Assembly: GCA_902728285.1 (NCBI GenBank)
Contig: CACVBU010001312.1
Location: forward strand, 558,001-622,000
From: Clytia hemisphaerica
Lineage: Eukaryota; Cnidaria; Hydrozoa; Leptothecata; Clytiidae
Reading direction: 5' to 3'
DNA: 64,000 nt
The notes under the pieces were generated by a model. It worked only from the letters and a program-made list of their open reading frames with translations. It searched no databases and had not been told where the DNA came from. Shown in pieces: positions 61,801 to 64,000 of this stretch (positions are counted from its first letter, which is position 1; every line of letters begins with the position of its first letter). Made by a program: the position numbers and the translations under genes.

Positions 61801-64000
61801 ACATGTACGCTTGTCTTGTGTTCCTAAGAAACCACATGCATGGTGTTGGGACGAAAGATTACAAAACATTGATTGAACTTCTGGAAGATAACACCATTTT
61901 TGAGGTTGTTTACTCGCTGATGACTCTTTCAGTGAAAACTTACATGAACAACAAAGTTTTATTCACGGAACAGGATATCAAAAGTTTGAACTGTCCTATT
62001 CATTTGGAGCAGACTGGCCTCATTGTTAAGTATAGTCGTGGTGAAATACAAGAGCCGATATACCAGTTTAAGCACATTGTGCTTCAAGAGTTCCTAACGG
62101 GACTTTTCTTTTGTGTGACTAAAGGGATTTCGCCCTACTTAACTAACCGTGAGTTGTCAAGTTGTTCACCTATTATCTTTGGTATTCTTAGGTTGCTCGA
62201 AGAAAACGACAATAAGCTATTTGTTGAGTTCTTTACTCGCTTAACAGGGGTTCATCGAATGAAATCAAGCCTTTTTAAGAGGATCCAAGGAACATTTCAA
62301 GCCCGAACATTTCAAAAATTTATCTCTCGCAATACAATCGAATTTCCGAAATGCATGATCTATTTTGATTCATTAGTCATAGACACAACCATACCGGAAT
62401 GTCAAGAATTCTTGACAGTTTTCTACGAAGCTAAATTCAAAATTGAATGTCCGTTTGCCACCGTTGAAATTTTTGGTTGTCCTATCGGTATTGAAAAAAG
62501 GAATATAGTTTTTCTTATTTGGTATCTGAACCTTGAACTGAAACTGCCAAATTGCATGTGGAGCTGCTCTGGATTATCACTTACTACAAAACCCGAGTGT
62601 AATCACTTCATATCACTTTATTATGGAAATGGAGACAGAATCAAAGTACAAAACCATTTTCGAAAGCTGACAATAGATGAACCAATAAGTAATTTCAACA
62701 AAGAGGAAATCTTGTATCTGATTGAAAAATTGAATCTAAAATCTTTAGAGATCCCGAGGTATATGTTTACAAGTTCTAGAGAGCGAACTGAACTAACTAT
62801 AGATGCTAGGAATCTACAATGTTATCAATTCATTGAATTTGTTTGCGAAAATAAACTGAATGTTGAATGCGATGGGTTTAAAATGGTTGAACTGCGAGGA
62901 AAGTTTAATGAAAAGAGCAGGAGAAATGCTTTCTTCCTCATGGATCAACTTGAGCTTTCGTTGAAAATTCCAGAATCCATGATTTTGAATGATACGTTAA
63001 CAATGGATGATCGTGTGAATCACATCACATTTCTGGATGCTTTTCAACACGGAAGAAAAATAAGCACTCACGGTTTGCAGGGAGTCATTAAAGCACAGAT
63101 CATGCCGTCTTTTGTTTCAAAACATCCTTTGGAGCCGTATGCAGTACTGCTTCATCATTTGCAGATATTGGAAATCAAAGTTCCGCCTAGTATGATATAT
63201 AATCGGGACTCTGTAATCATTGATGCGGATTCTAAAAAGTGTATGGCTTGCTTAAAGCTTTTTACATGTCTCGCTAAACTGACGGAGAAGATTCGCACTA
63301 TAAAAGAGAGTTTTCCAGAATTAAAGTACGCCAATGTAAGGTTCGATAAAATTGGCGATTACGACAGCGTAGCTTGTTTCATTTCGAAATGCGGACTTTT
63401 GATCAGGTTGCCACCAACAATGACTATAAGCAGTTGTGTTTTCTTCAGCGATGGCGAGAGGTATAATTTTGATAACTTCTATAATCTTTTGAAATATGAT
63501 GGTATTCAATGTGCTTTGGGCGGGGTGACCCATTTTTCCGTATTTGATACAGAATTTGAAGAATCGTGGCTTCAAAAACTAAAATTTATCGTATCAAAAT
63601 TAAGGCTGGATTTGGAATTACCACATAACTTTCTAAAAGGAAAGGATGTTTGCATCAAATCAGACAGAGATCAAATAAGATTTTTCAAAATCGCAAATAT
63701 TCTACCCTCCACAATCGAACGACCATTCAATCCAAAATATGCAAGTATCTATTTACTACCACCTGATACCAGAGAAGTTTCTACATTTATCAAATATCAT
63801 AATTTAACCGTTAAAATTCCAGACCAACTGCTGATGGCAGACGGTATATTAAACCTCGATTTTAACTTACCTCTAACAACCCCTTTCCTGAAGATGATTT
63901 ATGAAGAAAATCTAACCTTACAAAATGAAAATTTGAATCACGTAAAAATAATTGGTGAAACCTCTATAGATGTTTTAAATGCTGTTGTCAGTCTTATCAC
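57346..64000 (+). CDS. HEPN-heptad-NACHT immune receptor-like protein (NLR), 3' end beyond window
   Basis: Exons: 57346-58864, 59331-59591, 60141-60422, 61130 to beyond 64000; all three introns are phase 1. Domain order: DZIP3-like HEPN (about residues 20-175, with the R-x4-H motif as RNDLIH at 140-145), about 30 heptads (222-435), a short second coiled-coil stretch, a helical module (exon 2), a linker (exon 3), then NACHT. Walker A (GVGGMGKTT) is split by intron 3, and Walker B reads RVLIIIDGLDEV near 61347-61380. The NACHT helical part and a long array of LRR-like repeats follow, still open at the window end. NACHT proteins oligomerise on ligand binding in the cytosol; HEPN domains often act as RNases, and R140/H145 would be the active pair. 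One base seems to be missing near 61562-61569. This is either a pseudogene mutation or an assembly error, since about 810 codons after it are open. Confidence 0.85.
58013..58645 (+). repeat. 21-bp coding minisatellite (about 30 heptads)
   Basis: Each 21-bp unit (like gccgaccatgatacaacact plus c) encodes a heptad of the TTLADHD type. Leu is nearly invariant; three residues later comes His, Asn or Tyr. A 147-bp block of seven units at 58321-58467 is repeated exactly at 58468-58614, a very recent duplication. As the unit is a multiple of three, long ORFs also appear on the minus strand and in another + frame; these are shadows. Confidence 0.95.
58960..59190 (-). mobile_element. Possible tRNA-derived SINE remnant in NLR intron 1
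   Basis: On the minus strand, atagctaacctgcagtccta is followed about 50 nt later by the box-B-like gagttcgacccc, with a gcta/tagc D-stem. Box A is poor and no clear tail or duplication is seen, so this is tentative. Confidence 0.3.
59331..59591 (+). CDS. NLR exon 2: helical module
   Basis: Acceptor gttgaaag|AT and donor GAAG|gtacag give phase 1 on both sides (261 nt, 87 residues). The product is helical and charged (LAEVLEHILTNIGPQEDELL, VYELLKFVPWSRIKFHLERL, DIVDFITANTLITE). It sits where CARD or Death folds often occur in NLRs, but I cannot assign it to either from motifs. Confidence 0.7.
60141..60422 (+). CDS. NLR exon 3: linker into the P-loop
   Basis: Acceptor ctttgtag|AC and donor TGGAG|gtattt. 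It encodes the pre-NACHT region (LRCRYSEEVIISLANQSL, YTDLAVLKANVVDSE, ELDDLFQQKN) and ends in VRGVG, the first half of Walker A. The segment TDLAVL before the P-loop fits the start of NACHT modules. Confidence 0.8.
62160..64000 (+). repeat. LRR-like protein repeats at the NLR C-terminus
   Basis: Recurring strand-like segments with a proline after alternating hydrophobics are seen: LNLELKLPNCM, LNLKSLEIPRYM, LELSLKIPESM, LQILEIKVPPSM, CGLLIRLPPTM, LRLDLELPHNF, HNLTVKIPDQL. Each is followed by a second strand (LTIDAR, LTMDD, VIIDAD) and a helix-like F..F segment. Spacing is about 60-70 residues, with half-units of about 35. They do not match the standard LxxLxLxxN repeat. Confidence 0.6.

Overview
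The window looks like a piece of an AT-rich invertebrate animal genome. Genes are split by GT-AG introns, most of the DNA is non-coding, and it is crowded with DNA-transposon remnants, a SINE, an RTE-like and a Penelope-like retroelement and a Helitron fragment. One gene has the HEPN(DZIP3-like)-NACHT architecture known from cnidarians, molluscs and other invertebrates. I cannot fix the phylum from sequence alone.

Three host genes can be supported, all on the + strand. (1) 8289-8907: a two-exon gene for a 140-residue secreted protein with one sushi/CCP-like domain, behind a TATA box. (2) 35827-45164: a 16-exon gene whose exon phases fit throughout. It encodes an 876-residue secreted protein. 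Eleven consecutive exons (39531-44467) each carry one near-identical Gly/His/Tyr/Trp-rich repeat with phase 2-2 boundaries and Lys-Lys(-Arg) at the junctions. (3) 57346 to the window end: a NACHT immune-receptor-like (NLR) gene of at least four exons. In order it encodes a HEPN domain, about 30 perfect heptads, an alpha-helical module, a NACHT ATPase and a long array of unfamiliar LRR-like repeats. One base is apparently missing inside the NACHT exon.

Layout. 1-900: copies of a hairpin-forming dispersed repeat. 900-8100: no recognisable gene. 8.1-8.9 kb: sushi gene. 9-13.6 kb: little, apart from an orphan-looking promoter. 13.67-15.52 kb: RTE-like retroelement (minus). 15.71-18.41 kb: a 2.7-kb terminal-inverted-repeat element with subterminal AGACC/GGTCT arrays. 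21.9-22.2 kb: tRNA-derived SINE. 22.7-26.6 kb: three MITEs. 28.67-30.97 kb: Penelope-like element embedded between two 8-copy arrays of a 36-bp repeat. 31-35 kb: small MITEs. 35.8-45.3 kb: tandem-exon gene, with transposons inside introns. 45.7-52.3 kb: nested and adjacent transposons. 52.3-57.3 kb: MITEs, Helitron fragment and minisatellites. 57.3-64 kb: NLR gene.

The three genes do not form a visible pathway. The sushi and tandem-exon products are secreted; the NLR product would be cytosolic and part of innate immunity. The most unusual items are the tandem-exon gene, the NLR heptad rod (Leu at a, His/Asn/Tyr at d, encoded by a 21-bp minisatellite with an exact 147-bp duplication), and the NLR's C-terminal repeats.
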